Shown: positions 25,875 to 34,954, counted from the first letter of the stretch. The stretch is 64,000 bases of DNA from Pseudomonadota bacterium (GCA_023391335.1 JAEWBG010000101.1:62001-126000); one strand, 5' to 3'. Numbers and translations: made by a program. Notes: generated by a model not told the origin, from the letters alone.

Positions 25875-28445
25875 TTGTTCCGATCCACTGTTCGTCCACT
25901 GATTGCTTGCACATTGATCCTGATCGCGATGGCGATTGGCGGCATTGCGCGTGCGGCCACCATCTCCGGAACGGTGTTCGAGGATCGCAACTACGGGGGT
26001 GGCGCAGGTCGTTCACTGGCGGCGTCTGGCGGCGTGGGTATCGAAGGAGTGAGAGTTGAGATCTACGACACCTCCGGCCGACTTCTCGCCACTCGCACCA
26101 CGGATGCAGCCGGCGAGTATTCGTACACTTACGGCGGCCAAGCCGCGCGGCTGATTCGCATCGTCAATAGCACGGTCGAATCGACGCGAACGGGCGGCTC
26201 CAGCTGCACGACTTGCGTGCCGGTTCAGACCTTTCGCGCTGAGGCACCCAACGGATTTGTCCAATCGGTTCAGGATGAAGTCGGCGGTCGCTATCCAGAT
26301 CGCAGCGACGCAGGCCCCGCCGATTTTGCGTGGTGGGCCACGTTCCCCAACACTTCGGCGACGCAAGCGGCGCAGTCATGGAGCGAAGTGGATCCGAACA
26401 CTGGCAGTACCGATCTCATCAACATCGATTTCGGCTTCAACTTCGACACGATCGTCAACACGCGCGACGCCACGAACTGCGCTGTGAACAACGGATCTTT
26501 TCCGTGCCAGGGCAGCCTTAGACAGTTCATCATCAACTCGAATGCGCTCGGCGGTGTGGCGTCGCTATCGCAAAATGGCAGCGGTCAACTCGATGGACTG
26601 ACAACGAGTCTTCCCGGCGGCTACGAAACCAGTATCTTCATGATCCCAAACGCGGCGCTGACAAACGGCGTTGCGGTGATCACGCTAGCCGGCACGATGC
26701 CGAATCTCACGGCGACAAATACTCGGCTAGATGCAACCACGCAAACGATCAATATCGGCAACACGAACAGCGGCAGCGAAGGCACCGGCGGAACTGTCGG
26801 GGTAGACGCGATCACGCTGCCTACTATTTCGCGTCCTGAAGTGCAGTTGAATTGCGCCGCGAGCGCGGCCCCCGTAACACTCGCATCGAGCAATCAGTCC
26901 ATCGTCGGGTTCGCATTGAATCAGGGTTACGTGCTGCTATCCGGCGCGAATGGAACCGTTCGCAATAATCTCGTCGGCATGACCGCAAGTGGATCAAGCG
27001 CTGCGAACGCGTCTGCGTTCTATGGCATCAAGTTCTCCGGCACGAATTCGACGGTCCGCAATAACTTCGTCACGGTGAACAACTCGGCGATTCGCAGCGA
27101 TGGCGGCGCGAGCGGGTCTGTCGTCACGCTGAACGAAGTGGCGCGGCCGAGTTCCGGCCATACGAATACATTCGACGGCATTCTGCTGATCGGTGGCGCG
27201 AGCAACATTCAGATCACCGCGAACTTGGTGCGCAATCAAGCAGGCGGCGGCATCGAACTTGGGTTCGGTTCAGCCAGCGACAGTTACGTGAATATCACCG
27301 TTGCGAACAACACGGTGACGAATAACGGCTTTACCTCCGGCAGCACCGCTTCGACCGAGCCGGTAGGAATGGTCGCCTACAATCTCACGGGCACCAACGT
27401 CGTGTTCTATCGCAACCGCTCCATCGCTAACGGAGGTCCTGGGCTGCTGATCATGTCGGCGACTGGAGTGAGCGCATCGCAAAACAGTTTCGGCAATAAC
27501 GGCGGACCCGCAATCGACTTGGATCCGAATACGCGCGATCCAAACACGATGGGTGCGCCGAACGGCGTCACGCTGAACGACAACGGCGATGCGGACACTG
27601 GTCCGAACGGATTGCTGAATTATCCCGTGATCACCTCTGCCGTGATCGCGAACGGCGAGCTCAACGTCGCGGGATTCGCACGACCCAACAGCGCGATTGA
27701 GCTGTATCTCGCACAACCCGACCCTTCCGGCTTCGGCGAAGGACAGACCTACGTGACTGTTCTGACCGAAGGGAGCGCCAGCGATGTAGATGCGACGACC
27801 GGAACGTATGGGCCCGGGAACATCAATGGGCGTTCGCAAGGCACCGACACCACGAATCGTTTTGCTTTTCGCATGAGCGTGCCGAGCGGCGTTGCCATCG
27901 GCTCCATTCTCACTGCAACGGCGACGTTGAACGGCCAGACCTCCGAGTTCGGCGGCAATGTCGTCGTCACTTCAGGCCCGACCCTGGTGCACGCCAAAAC
28001 TGTTGCGGTGCTTTCTGATCCGCTCAACAACACCACGAATCCAAAGAGCATCCCCGGCGCGATCGAGGTTTATACCGTACGTGTCACCAATCAAGGCCAA
28101 GGTGCCGTGGACAACAACACGCTTCGCGTGATCGATGCGATCCCAGCGAACACGGCGATGTATGTCCTCGATATCGCCGGCAGCGGCTCCGGACCGGTCG
28201 CATTCTCGAATGGCTCGCCCAGCAGCGCGCTCACCTATATATACGGCGGGCTCAACAACGGATCCGATGGTCTCGACTTCTCCAACGACGGCGGTGCGAC
28301 ATGGACGTATACACCGATCGCCAATGCGAATGGCTGCGATCCGGCCATCACCAACATCCGAGTGAAGCCGCAAGGCGCCATGGCGGCGAATACGGGATCG
28401 GGGAATCCGTATTTTGAGATTAGATTTAGGGTGAGGGTGAACTAG
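25875..28445 (+). CDS. Secreted beta-helix and DUF11 surface protein
   Basis: 856 residues if the TTG at 25875 is the start; no in-frame ATG lies between the upstream stop and the signal peptide, which ends GIARA. No clear ribosome site is visible. Order: an SdrD-B or collagen-binding-B-like module near 27-190 (TISGTVFEDRNYGG, GVRVEIYDTSGR), then a right-handed parallel beta-helix near 310-570 with recurrent turns (SGANGTVRNNLVG, ITANLVRNQAGG, VANNTVTNNG), and a C-terminal DUF11-type module (NNTTNPKSIPGAIEVYT, VIDAIPANTAM) ending FRVRVN. That module is close to the one in the divergent small proteins, so it belongs to the same surface structure. Confidence 0.8.
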   Translation: MFRSTVRPLIACTLILIAMAIGGIARAATISGTVFEDRNYGGGAGRSLAASGGVGIEGVRVEIYDTSGRLLATRTTDAAGEYSYTYGGQAARLIRIVNSTVESTRTGGSSCTTCVPVQTFRAEAPNGFVQSVQDEVGGRYPDRSDAGPADFAWWATFPNTSATQAAQSWSEVDPNTGSTDLINIDFGFNFDTIVNTRDATNCAVNNGSFPCQGSLRQFIINSNALGGVASLSQNGSGQLDGLTTSLPGGYETSIFMIPNAALTNGVAVITLAGTMPNLTATNTRLDATTQTINIGNTNSGSEGTGGTVGVDAITLPTISRPEVQLNCAASAAPVTLASSNQSIVGFALNQGYVLLSGANGTVRNNLVGMTASGSSAANASAFYGIKFSGTNSTVRNNFVTVNNSAIRSDGGASGSVVTLNEVARPSSGHTNTFDGILLIGGASNIQITANLVRNQAGGGIELGFGSASDSYVNITVANNTVTNNGFTSGSTASTEPVGMVAYNLTGTNVVFYRNRSIANGGPGLLIMSATGVSASQNSFGNNGGPAIDLDPNTRDPNTMGAPNGVTLNDNGDADTGPNGLLNYPVITSAVIANGELNVAGFARPNSAIELYLAQPDPSGFGEGQTYVTVLTEGSASDVDATTGTYGPGNINGRSQGTDTTNRFAFRMSVPSGVAIGSILTATATLNGQTSEFGGNVVVTSGPTLVHAKTVAVLSDPLNNTTNPKSIPGAIEVYTVRVTNQGQGAVDNNTLRVIDAIPANTAMYVLDIAGSGSGPVAFSNGSPSSALTYIYGGLNNGSDGLDFSNDGGATWTYTPIANANGCDPAITNIRVKPQGAMAANTGSGNPYFEIRFRVRVN

Positions 28446-28680
28446 GTGGGCGAGCCGGTGAGGAAGTGAGAAGGTGAGAGCGCAAAGCGCGTGAGGGTCG
28501 TCGGTCGTGCATCGGCATTCGCTGCGAGTTTTACTCCCTCACTTCCTCACCTTCTCGCCGCCTTCTGCGTGAGTCTTGCGGTATCAAACAATCGCTGATG
28601 CACTACGCCTTTCACTCTCTCACTTCCTTTTCACTCCCTCACTGCACCCTACGGGTGCCTCCTCACTTCCCCCCCGCTGC
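28446..28680. repeat. CTCACTTCC-type repeats and inverted repeat after the beta-helix gene
   Basis: GGTGAGGAAGTGAGA (about 28457) and CTCACTTCCTCACC (about 28536) are complementary over about 14 bases. CTCACTTCC and ACTCCCTCACT words recur to 28670. It may end transcription. The rest of the gap to 28766 shows no other element. Confidence 0.55.
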
Positions 28681-28766
28681 TACTAGGTATAGGCTTCCGC
28701 ACTCGTTGTGCAACCGAGTGACAACGCATACGCATGTTGTCCAATCCGGTAGGGGGCTAAGTAACG

Positions 28767-30593
28767 GTGGAACCAACCGATACTGGAAATCCTGACTATT
28801 TCCATCGCGTCGTCGACTGCCAATGGGCATGCCCCGCACACACCGACGTTCCTGAATACATCCGGCTCATCGCGCTCGGCGAGTTCACCGAAGCGTATTT
28901 GGTGAATCGCGAATCCAACGTGTTTCCCGGCATTCTCGGCCGTGTGTGCGATCGGCCATGCGAACCCGCGTGTCGACGCGGTCGCATCGAAGCTGAGCCG
29001 GTGGCAATTTGCCGATTGAAACGTGTTGCCGCAGATCATCGCGATGATGTCAGCGATCGGCTACCTCGCGCACCCAAGCAAAAGAACAGCAAGCGCATTG
29101 CGTGCATCGGCGCCGGTCCGGCATCGCTCACGGTCGCGAACGATTTGATGCCGCTTGGCTATGAGGTGACGATCTTCGAAAAGTGGGGCTCGCCAGGCGG
29201 GCTCATGCGCACCAACATTCCATCGTTCCGTTTGCCTGCGGGCGTGTTGGACGAAGAGATCGGCTACATCGTGAATATGGGGGTGGACCTGCGTCTGGGC
29301 ACGCCGGTGACGAGCCTAAAAGAACTGCTCGCATCCGGTGAATTCGACGCGGTCTTCGTCGGGAGCGGCGCGCCGAAAGGCAAGGACTTGGACTTGCCCG
29401 GCCGCCGCGATTTTCCAGCAGTGGAAGAACACATTCACATCGGCATCGATTGGCTCGAATCGGTTGCCTTTCAGCACACGAAGTCGATTGGTCGTCGCGT
29501 CCTGATCATCGGCGTCGGCAACACTGCGATGGATTGCTGCCGCACTTCACTGCGCCTCGGCGCTAACGATGTGAAGGTCATGGCGCGCAAGCCGCGTGCG
29601 TTCTTCAAAGCCTCGGAATGGGAGCTCGAAGATGCCGAGGAAGAAAACGTCGAAATCGTCGTGAATCACTCGCCGAAGGCGTTCGTGATTCAGGAAGGCA
29701 AGCTCGCGGGCATGCTGTTCGACAAGATCGAATACGAGTTCGATGCATCCGGCCGGATCACTGCCGAGCGCATCGTCGGCGAACAATTCTTCCCGTGCGA
29801 CGACGTGATCCTCGCGATCGGACAAGAAAATGCCTTTCCTTGGATCGAGGAAGGCCTCGGCATCGAGTTCGATAAATGGCATGTTCCGAAGGTCGACAAG
29901 CGCACCTTCCAATCCACGCTGCCCAACGTATTTTTCGGCGGCGATGCGGCATTCGGTCCGAAGAACATCATCTGGGCCGTCGAGCACGGGCACCAGGCGG
30001 CTATTTCGATTCACCGCTATTGCCAGGGTAAATCGGTCACAGAGCGCTTGCCGCCGTTGATGAATCTGTCCAGCCGCAAAATGGGCATTCACGAGTGGGC
30101 TTACAAGAACGACTACAACCCCGTGGAACGCCGGTTGATGCCGCACGTGGATCTCAAGGAGCGATTCAAGAAGGTCAACATCGAAGTCGAACTTGGCTTC
30201 ACTGCAGAACAAGTCGCGGCTGAAGTGCAGCGCTGCTTGAATTGCGACGTACAAACCGTATTCGAAACCAAGTTGTGTATCGAATGCGATGCGTGCATCG
30301 ACATCTGTCCGGTCGATTGCTTGACAATCACTCACAACGGACCGGAAGACGAGTTGCGCACCCGTCTTAAAGCGCCGGCACTCAACGTCAAGGAGCCGCT
30401 CTTCGTCTCGACTCCTTTGAAGCAAACCGGACGTGTGATGGTGAAGGACGAAGATGTTTGCGTGCATTGCGGGCTGTGCGCCGAGCGCTGCCCGACCGCT
30501 GCATGGGACATGCAGAAATCCAAGATCAAGATTCCCTACGCGAGCGACGAGACGCCTCCATGCCTGCCGCAGCAGACGCGCAAGACCGCCTAA
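28767..30593 (+). CDS. FAD/NAD(P)H oxidoreductase with ferredoxin domains, electron-transfer subunit of 2-oxoacid oxidoreductase
   Basis: 608 residues from a GTG start with AGGGGG ten bases upstream. N-terminal Fer4_20 domain with CQWACPAHTDV and CDRPCEPACRRG cysteines, then a GltD-like flavoprotein core (IGAGPASLTVANDL for FAD, IIGVGNTAMDCCR for NAD(P)H, GGDAAFGPKNIIWAVEHG near 395). The last 130 residues hold two [4Fe-4S] motifs: CIECDACIDICPVDC and CVHCGLCAERCP. This is the layout of GltD or NADPH:ferredoxin subunits. It overlaps the next gene by 34 bases. The complex would couple 2-oxoacid oxidation to NAD(P). A stand-alone glutamate synthase subunit is unlikely because no GltB follows. 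Confidence 0.85.
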   Translation: MEPTDTGNPDYFHRVVDCQWACPAHTDVPEYIRLIALGEFTEAYLVNRESNVFPGILGRVCDRPCEPACRRGRIEAEPVAICRLKRVAADHRDDVSDRLPRAPKQKNSKRIACIGAGPASLTVANDLMPLGYEVTIFEKWGSPGGLMRTNIPSFRLPAGVLDEEIGYIVNMGVDLRLGTPVTSLKELLASGEFDAVFVGSGAPKGKDLDLPGRRDFPAVEEHIHIGIDWLESVAFQHTKSIGRRVLIIGVGNTAMDCCRTSLRLGANDVKVMARKPRAFFKASEWELEDAEEENVEIVVNHSPKAFVIQEGKLAGMLFDKIEYEFDASGRITAERIVGEQFFPCDDVILAIGQENAFPWIEEGLGIEFDKWHVPKVDKRTFQSTLPNVFFGGDAAFGPKNIIWAVEHGHQAAISIHRYCQGKSVTERLPPLMNLSSRKMGIHEWAYKNDYNPVERRLMPHVDLKERFKKVNIEVELGFTAEQVAAEVQRCLNCDVQTVFETKLCIECDACIDICPVDCLTITHNGPEDELRTRLKAPALNVKEPLFVSTPLKQTGRVMVKDEDVCVHCGLCAERCPTAAWDMQKSKIKIPYASDETPPCLPQQTRKTA

Positions 30594-32395
30594 ACGATTT
30601 CGTCATCAAGCTCGCGAACGTCAACGGCACGGGCTCGGCCAGCGCCAACACGTTGTTGATGAAGTCGATCTTCCGCATGGGCGTGCCCGTGATGGGGAAG
30701 AACTACTTCCCATCCAACATTCAAGGTTTGCCGACGTGGTACGAGATCCGAGTGACGCGCGATGGTTACGTCGCACGCTCCGGCAACGTCGACTTGATGG
30801 TCGCAATGAACGCGGAAACCTATGCGCGCGACATCAAAGAGCTCTCGCCCGGCGGATTTCTGATTTACGACTCCACGTGGCCGCGACCCGCACTGCTCAA
30901 GCGCGACGACATCACCATCTTGGGAATTCCGCTCGCGCGCATGTGCAACGAGACGTTCTCCGGTGTGCGCGCACGAATTCTGCTGAAGAACATCATGTAT
31001 GCGGGTGCTCTCGCAGCGTTGCTGGATATCGAGCTGCAAGTCATGCGTGCGCTTCTGGGCGAGAGTTACGCGAACAAGAAGGCGCTGTTGGACTCGAACG
31101 TGAAGGCGCTGGAGATGGGCTTTAACTACGCCAAGGAGCATTTTGCGTGCCCGTTGTCCTTGCGCGTCGCACGCATGGACAAAACGGCCGATCACATGTT
31201 GATCGACGGTAATACGGCCGCTGCCCTGGGCTGTTTATATGCTGGAGCAACGGTCGGCGCTTGGTATCCGATCACACCCTCGACTTCGTTGATGGATGCG
31301 TTCAAGAGCTTGTGTCAGAAGTGGCGCATCGATCCCGAAAGCGGCAAGCGCAACTACGTCATCGTCCAATGTGAAGACGAACTCTCGGCGATCGGTGCCG
31401 TGATCGGTGCAAATTGGAATGGCGCGCGCGCCTTCACGCCGACGAGCGGTCCCGGCATTTCCTTGATGAACGAATTCATCGGTCTTGCGTACTACGCCGA
31501 AGTGCCAGCCGTGTTGTTCGATATTCAACGCGTCGGCCCCTCCACCGGAATGCCAACGCGAACCCAGCAATGCGACTTGCTGCTGGCGGCCTATGCGTCG
31601 CATGGCGATACGCGTCACGTGCTGTTGTTCCCGAATAGTCCCGAAGAGTGCTTCTATCTGTCTGTTCAGGCGTTCGATCTCGCTGAACGCCTGCAAACGC
31701 CTGTGTTCGTGATGTCGGATCTGGACATCGGCATGAACGATTGGATGTGTCCGAACCTCAAGTGGGACGACACGTACAAGCCCGATCGCGGCAAGGTGTT
31801 GACGAAGGAGCAGATCGAACAGCTCGACAAGTTCTATCGCTTCTTCGACAAAGATGGCGATGGCATTCCGTACCGAACGCTGCCCGGAGTGCATCCGAAG
31901 GGCGCCTACTTCACGCGCGGATCAGGACACACCCAATACGGCGGCTACACTGAAGATGCGACCGAGTACCAGATTGTAGTGGATCGCTTAAAGCGCAAAT
32001 TCGACACCGCGAAGCAGCTCGTGCCGAAAGCGATCATCGAAGATCGCGGTGGTCGCGATGTTGGCATCGTCTCGATTGGAAGCTGCGACGGCGCGGTGCG
32101 CGAAGCACTCGATATTCTCAAGCGCCAAGGCGTGAACGTCGATTACATGCGGCTGCGCGCGTTTCCGTTCGGCGAGGAAGTCGAACAGTTCCTCGCCTCG
32201 CATGCGAAGATTTTCGTCGTCGAACAGAATCGCGATGCGCAGTTGCGAAGCCTGCTGACGCTCGAAACTGCAGTGGAGAAATCCAAACTGCACTCGATCC
32301 TCTACTACGCTGGACTACCGATGTCTTCGACGATCGTCGTCGAAGGCGTGCTCGCCGCCGCGGGTGCGTCGGCGAAGATCCGCTCCGCGGTATGA
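30560..32395 (+). CDS. 2-oxoacid:acceptor oxidoreductase, fused gamma-alpha subunit
   Basis: 611 residues from ATG 30560, overlapping the upstream gene by 34 bases. The first 190 residues are the gamma domain (NGTGSASANTLLMKSIFRMG), the rest is the alpha subunit: GAWYPITPSTSLMDAF, CEDELSAIGAVIGANWNGARAF and TPTSGPGISLMNEF. A RFFDKDGDGIPYRTLPG segment is characteristic of KorA-like subunits. C-terminal domain II (VGIVSIGSCDGAVREAL) is intact. Substrate, perhaps 2-oxoglutarate or an aryl or branched-chain 2-oxoacid, cannot be read from sequence. Separated from the beta subunit by 115 bases that contain an inverted repeat. Confidence 0.9.
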   Translation: MPAAADAQDRLNDFVIKLANVNGTGSASANTLLMKSIFRMGVPVMGKNYFPSNIQGLPTWYEIRVTRDGYVARSGNVDLMVAMNAETYARDIKELSPGGFLIYDSTWPRPALLKRDDITILGIPLARMCNETFSGVRARILLKNIMYAGALAALLDIELQVMRALLGESYANKKALLDSNVKALEMGFNYAKEHFACPLSLRVARMDKTADHMLIDGNTAAALGCLYAGATVGAWYPITPSTSLMDAFKSLCQKWRIDPESGKRNYVIVQCEDELSAIGAVIGANWNGARAFTPTSGPGISLMNEFIGLAYYAEVPAVLFDIQRVGPSTGMPTRTQQCDLLLAAYASHGDTRHVLLFPNSPEECFYLSVQAFDLAERLQTPVFVMSDLDIGMNDWMCPNLKWDDTYKPDRGKVLTKEQIEQLDKFYRFFDKDGDGIPYRTLPGVHPKGAYFTRGSGHTQYGGYTEDATEYQIVVDRLKRKFDTAKQLVPKAIIEDRGGRDVGIVSIGSCDGAVREALDILKRQGVNVDYMRLRAFPFGEEVEQFLASHAKIFVVEQNRDAQLRSLLTLETAVEKSKLHSILYYAGLPMSSTIVVEGVLAAAGASAKIRSAV

Positions 32396-32399
32396 ATCA

Positions 32400-32490
32400 G
32401 ACGTAACACAAAGAACGCACAGAACTGGATAGAAAGAAGATATGAGCTGCTCTCTCACGATTCCTGTCTTTGTGCGCTTTGTGTTGTGTC
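32400..32490. repeat. Inverted repeat between alpha and beta subunit genes
   Basis: Arms GACGTAACACAAAGAACGCA and TGCGCTTTGTGTTGTGTC are complementary over about 24 bases with a short offset and enclose about 40 bases. It is the CAACACAAAG family. Sitting inside an operon, it may partly terminate or stabilise the transcript. Confidence 0.7.
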
Positions 32491-32510
32491 CGGCTCTTGG
32501 ATGACACTCA

Positions 32511-33566
32511 ATGACATTCATCGCTAAGCCCAAAGTCGCGCATCCAAGTCTGCCGAGGAACGCACTTGGATTTACGCGTCGAGATTACGAAGGCGGCATG
32601 TCGACGTTGTGTGCCGGTTGCGGTCACGACTCGATCACTGCGGCGATCATCGAAGCAGTATGGCGTCTCGAATTGCGGCCCGAACAACTCGCGAAATTGT
32701 CCGGTATTGGCTGCTCATCGAAGACGACTGCCTATTTCGTGAGCGGCGGCCACGGATTCAATTCCGTGCACGGACGCATGCCTTCGATCGCCACGGGTGC
32801 CATCTCCGCGAACAAGGACTTGTACTACTTGGGCGTTTCCGGCGATGGCGACACGCTATCGATCGGTTTCGGCCAGTTCGCGCACGCGATTCGCCGCAAC
32901 ATCAACATGCTGTACATCATCGAGAACAACGGTGTGTATGGACTGACGAAGGGACAGTTCTCGGCTTCCGCCGATATCGGCACGAAGGCGAAGAAGGGCG
33001 AGGAAAATCAGCAACCGCCGGTCGATCCCGTGTTGACGGCACTGACGCTCGGCTGCACGTTCGTTGCACGCAGCTTCTCAGGAGATAAAGATCAACTGGT
33101 GCCGCTCATCGAAGCAGGCCTCAAGCATCGCGGATTCGCGCTGATCGACGTGCTTTCCCCGTGCGTTACGTTCAACGATCACGAAGGCTCCACGAAGAGC
33201 TATCAATTCGTTCGCGATCACTACGAATCTGTCGTGCAAGCGGATTTCGTTCCCCCGGCGCAGGAAATCACCGCGAGTTATGCGGCGGGCGAAGCGATGC
33301 CGATCACCATGCACGATGGCAGCCGCATCCTGCTGCGCAAGCTGGATCCGAATTACGATCCGACCGATCGCTCGAAAGCAACTTCCTATATCCGAGAGAA
33401 ACTCGCGCAAGGCGAGTACGTAACTGGGCTCATTCACATCGACGAAGGCAGCCCGGAATTCCACGAAGTGAATGGCACGAGCGCAACGCCGATGAATCAA
33501 ATCCCGTACGAGAAACTCAATCCGGGGAGTGCGGCATTGGCGAAGATCATGAGCCGCTACCGATAA
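32511..33566 (+). CDS. 2-oxoacid:acceptor oxidoreductase, beta (TPP-binding) subunit
   Basis: 351 residues. TLCAGCGHDSITAAI opens the domain with the iron-sulfur cysteine pair; GIGCSSKTTAYF and FNSVHGRMPSIATGA are standard. GVSGDGDTLSIGFGQFAHAIRRN is the TPP and Mg site (GDGD), followed by IIENNGVYGLTKGQ. Together with the two previous genes it forms a complete gamma-alpha/beta/flavoprotein enzyme. ATG 32511 follows GGATGA. Cytoplasmic. Confidence 0.9.
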   Translation: MTFIAKPKVAHPSLPRNALGFTRRDYEGGMSTLCAGCGHDSITAAIIEAVWRLELRPEQLAKLSGIGCSSKTTAYFVSGGHGFNSVHGRMPSIATGAISANKDLYYLGVSGDGDTLSIGFGQFAHAIRRNINMLYIIENNGVYGLTKGQFSASADIGTKAKKGEENQQPPVDPVLTALTLGCTFVARSFSGDKDQLVPLIEAGLKHRGFALIDVLSPCVTFNDHEGSTKSYQFVRDHYESVVQADFVPPAQEITASYAAGEAMPITMHDGSRILLRKLDPNYDPTDRSKATSYIREKLAQGEYVTGLIHIDEGSPEFHEVNGTSATPMNQIPYEKLNPGSAALAKIMSRYR

Positions 33567-33571
33567 GATTC

Positions 33572-33816
33572 CGGACGCGAACCAAAGAACGAACACAAAG
33601 AGCACAAAGATCTACAAGGACCGCAAAGAAGAATTAGCCGAAGAGAAAAGAACAAATACTTCTATGAGTCCATTGCGGCGCCGATTCACATAGTCCGATG
33701 CGCGTGGACAGGCCACGCCGTGAGTCCGAGGGCTTTTTGTGATCTCTGTTCTATGTGCTCTCTGTGTTGCGCTTGTTCTTCGCTGGCCTATTTTTGCGTT
33801 CTTTGTGTTGCGTCCG
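33572..33816. repeat. Large inverted repeat after the beta-subunit gene, reaching into the RES gene
   Basis: Left arm CGGACGCGAACCAAAGAACG with more CACAAAG words; right arm ends GCGTTCTTTGTGTTGCGTCCG. Multiple CTTTGTG and CAAAG words fill the interior. It starts five bases after the beta-subunit stop and its right arm supplies the last codons of the convergent RES toxin gene. Confidence 0.7.
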
Positions 33817-34528
33817 AGTCCTGCTTATGCGGCACGCTCAAATCGAACAGCACTTCCGACTTCTCATACACCTTCGAGATCTGCTGGCCATCCCATACAT
33901 AGGCCAGCGCAGCGCCTGCAACAGGAATGCTCACCGCTTGAGGTTTGAACGCGGCAATGCATTCGCCGCCTTCGTGACGCACGCTGCGATACACCAATCC
34001 CCACTCGCCACGAGCTTGACGCGGTTTTGCGAAGGCCTGCGATGTGCTGTAGTCGTCGGGATCGTGCAGGTCATCAAATCGATCGCTGCGAACGTCCAGT
34101 AACGGCTTCACCGGCCGGCCGACGTACGCGCGCATATCGACTTCACACGCGGGTTCCTGGGTAGACGCCAAGAATCGAGCGCGATGAAAAGCGGTTTCGC
34201 GAACAGCCGTTTCCAAGGAATGGGCCGCGTAGTACACGCCATAGCTGCCGTCGCTGAAGCGGCTTGGCCTGCCACTGTGCGTGAACGCCGCCATGACGAT
34301 ACTGGCACCGGGACCGTGCACTCGATCGTGTTGCTCAACGAGCGGAGTCGTACCGTTCTCGTCCCGAAGCCGATCGTTCGTCAGGCCCTCGATGTACCAC
34401 GCCATCTCGAGCTGATGCGGTTCGACGATGTCTTCGAAAACATTGATCGGAGGATGCCGTGCGGAAACGATTCGGTAACTCTTTTGCCATCGCAGCGTGA
34501 CATGCCGCGGTTCATGACGCGTCACCAT
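33788..34528 (-). CDS. RES domain toxin of an Xre-RES toxin-antitoxin pair
   Basis: 246 residues from ATG 34528, which overlaps the antitoxin stop by seven bases (ATGGTGA). The RES family features are visible: YRIVSARHPP with an early Arg, RFSDGSYGVYYAAHSLETAVRETAFHR with the conserved Ser, Tyr, Glu and His area, and a late Gly-Leu-Val-Tyr strand. Studied RES toxins degrade or modify NAD+ (MbcT phosphorolyses it). The last residues SDATQRTQK are encoded by a CAACACAAAG repeat arm. Read longer upstream, the frame is just the antisense of the antitoxin. Confidence 0.85.
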   Translation of the reverse strand: MVTRHEPRHVTLRWQKSYRIVSARHPPINVFEDIVEPHQLEMAWYIEGLTNDRLRDENGTTPLVEQHDRVHGPGASIVMAAFTHSGRPSRFSDGSYGVYYAAHSLETAVRETAFHRARFLASTQEPACEVDMRAYVGRPVKPLLDVRSDRFDDLHDPDDYSTSQAFAKPRQARGEWGLVYRSVRHEGGECIAAFKPQAVSIPVAGAALAYVWDGQQISKVYEKSEVLFDLSVPHKQDSDATQRTQK

Positions 34529-34923
34529 CCGCGTTCGGCATCCAAGTAGCGGCGCACGTCGGCAAGATCGATCACGCGCCCGCCTAACATGCGCGCCAGT
34601 GCCGAGCGACCCGCAAACGGCGCTGCGGTGTTCGGTTTCTTGACCCACGAGTTCGCTGCCGCCTCGGTCGGCAGCAGGATGCGCAGAGCTTTGTAGATGC
34701 CCATTACGTAGCTGATGCGCTCGAGCGTGTCCGCAGCGAGTTTCGCGGCCTTCTCCGATTTCCACTTGAAGAAGGTCGATCGCGGTGGATTGCCCAGCAA
34801 TTGCCGTTCTTCTTCCGCCGTCAGCCCCCAACCTGCCGTGATGTTGAAGAACGCAGTGAGTGCCGTCGATCCGAGTTGGTCGAGATCGAAACCGGAATGG
34901 GATAACGGATTGGGATTTGCCAT
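34522..34923 (-). CDS. Xre/MbcA/ParS-type antitoxin (DUF2384)
   Basis: 133 residues. LTAEEERQLLGNPPRSTFFKWKS is the Xre-like DNA-binding stretch, and TLERISYVMGIYKALRILLP followed by FAGRSALARMLGGRVIDLADVRRYLDAERGW is the C-terminal toxin-binding domain, ending in the typical Gly-Trp that blocks the RES active site. ATG 34923 gives MANPNPLSHSG; four more residues are possible. It precedes and overlaps the toxin, the normal order for RES-Xre, and probably represses the pair. Confidence 0.85.
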   Translation of the reverse strand: MANPNPLSHSGFDLDQLGSTALTAFFNITAGWGLTAEEERQLLGNPPRSTFFKWKSEKAAKLAADTLERISYVMGIYKALRILLPTEAAANSWVKKPNTAAPFAGRSALARMLGGRVIDLADVRRYLDAERGW

Positions 34924-34954
34924 ACGTAAGTCCAAATAGAGACTATGTACGTAA
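34923..34954 (-). promoter_or_regulatory. Candidate antitoxin operator repeats
   Basis: Two copies of TACGTAA, starting 25 bases apart, lie at the start codon of the antitoxin and just upstream. An AAGTCC/GGACTT pair flanks the area. Xre antitoxins bind repeated sites like this; function here is inferred. Confidence 0.3.

Noticed and set aside
33788..34831. RES gene extended upstream to 347 residues
   Set aside because: The extra part is the antitoxin gene in another frame; ATG 34528 with a seven-base overlap is the normal arrangement.
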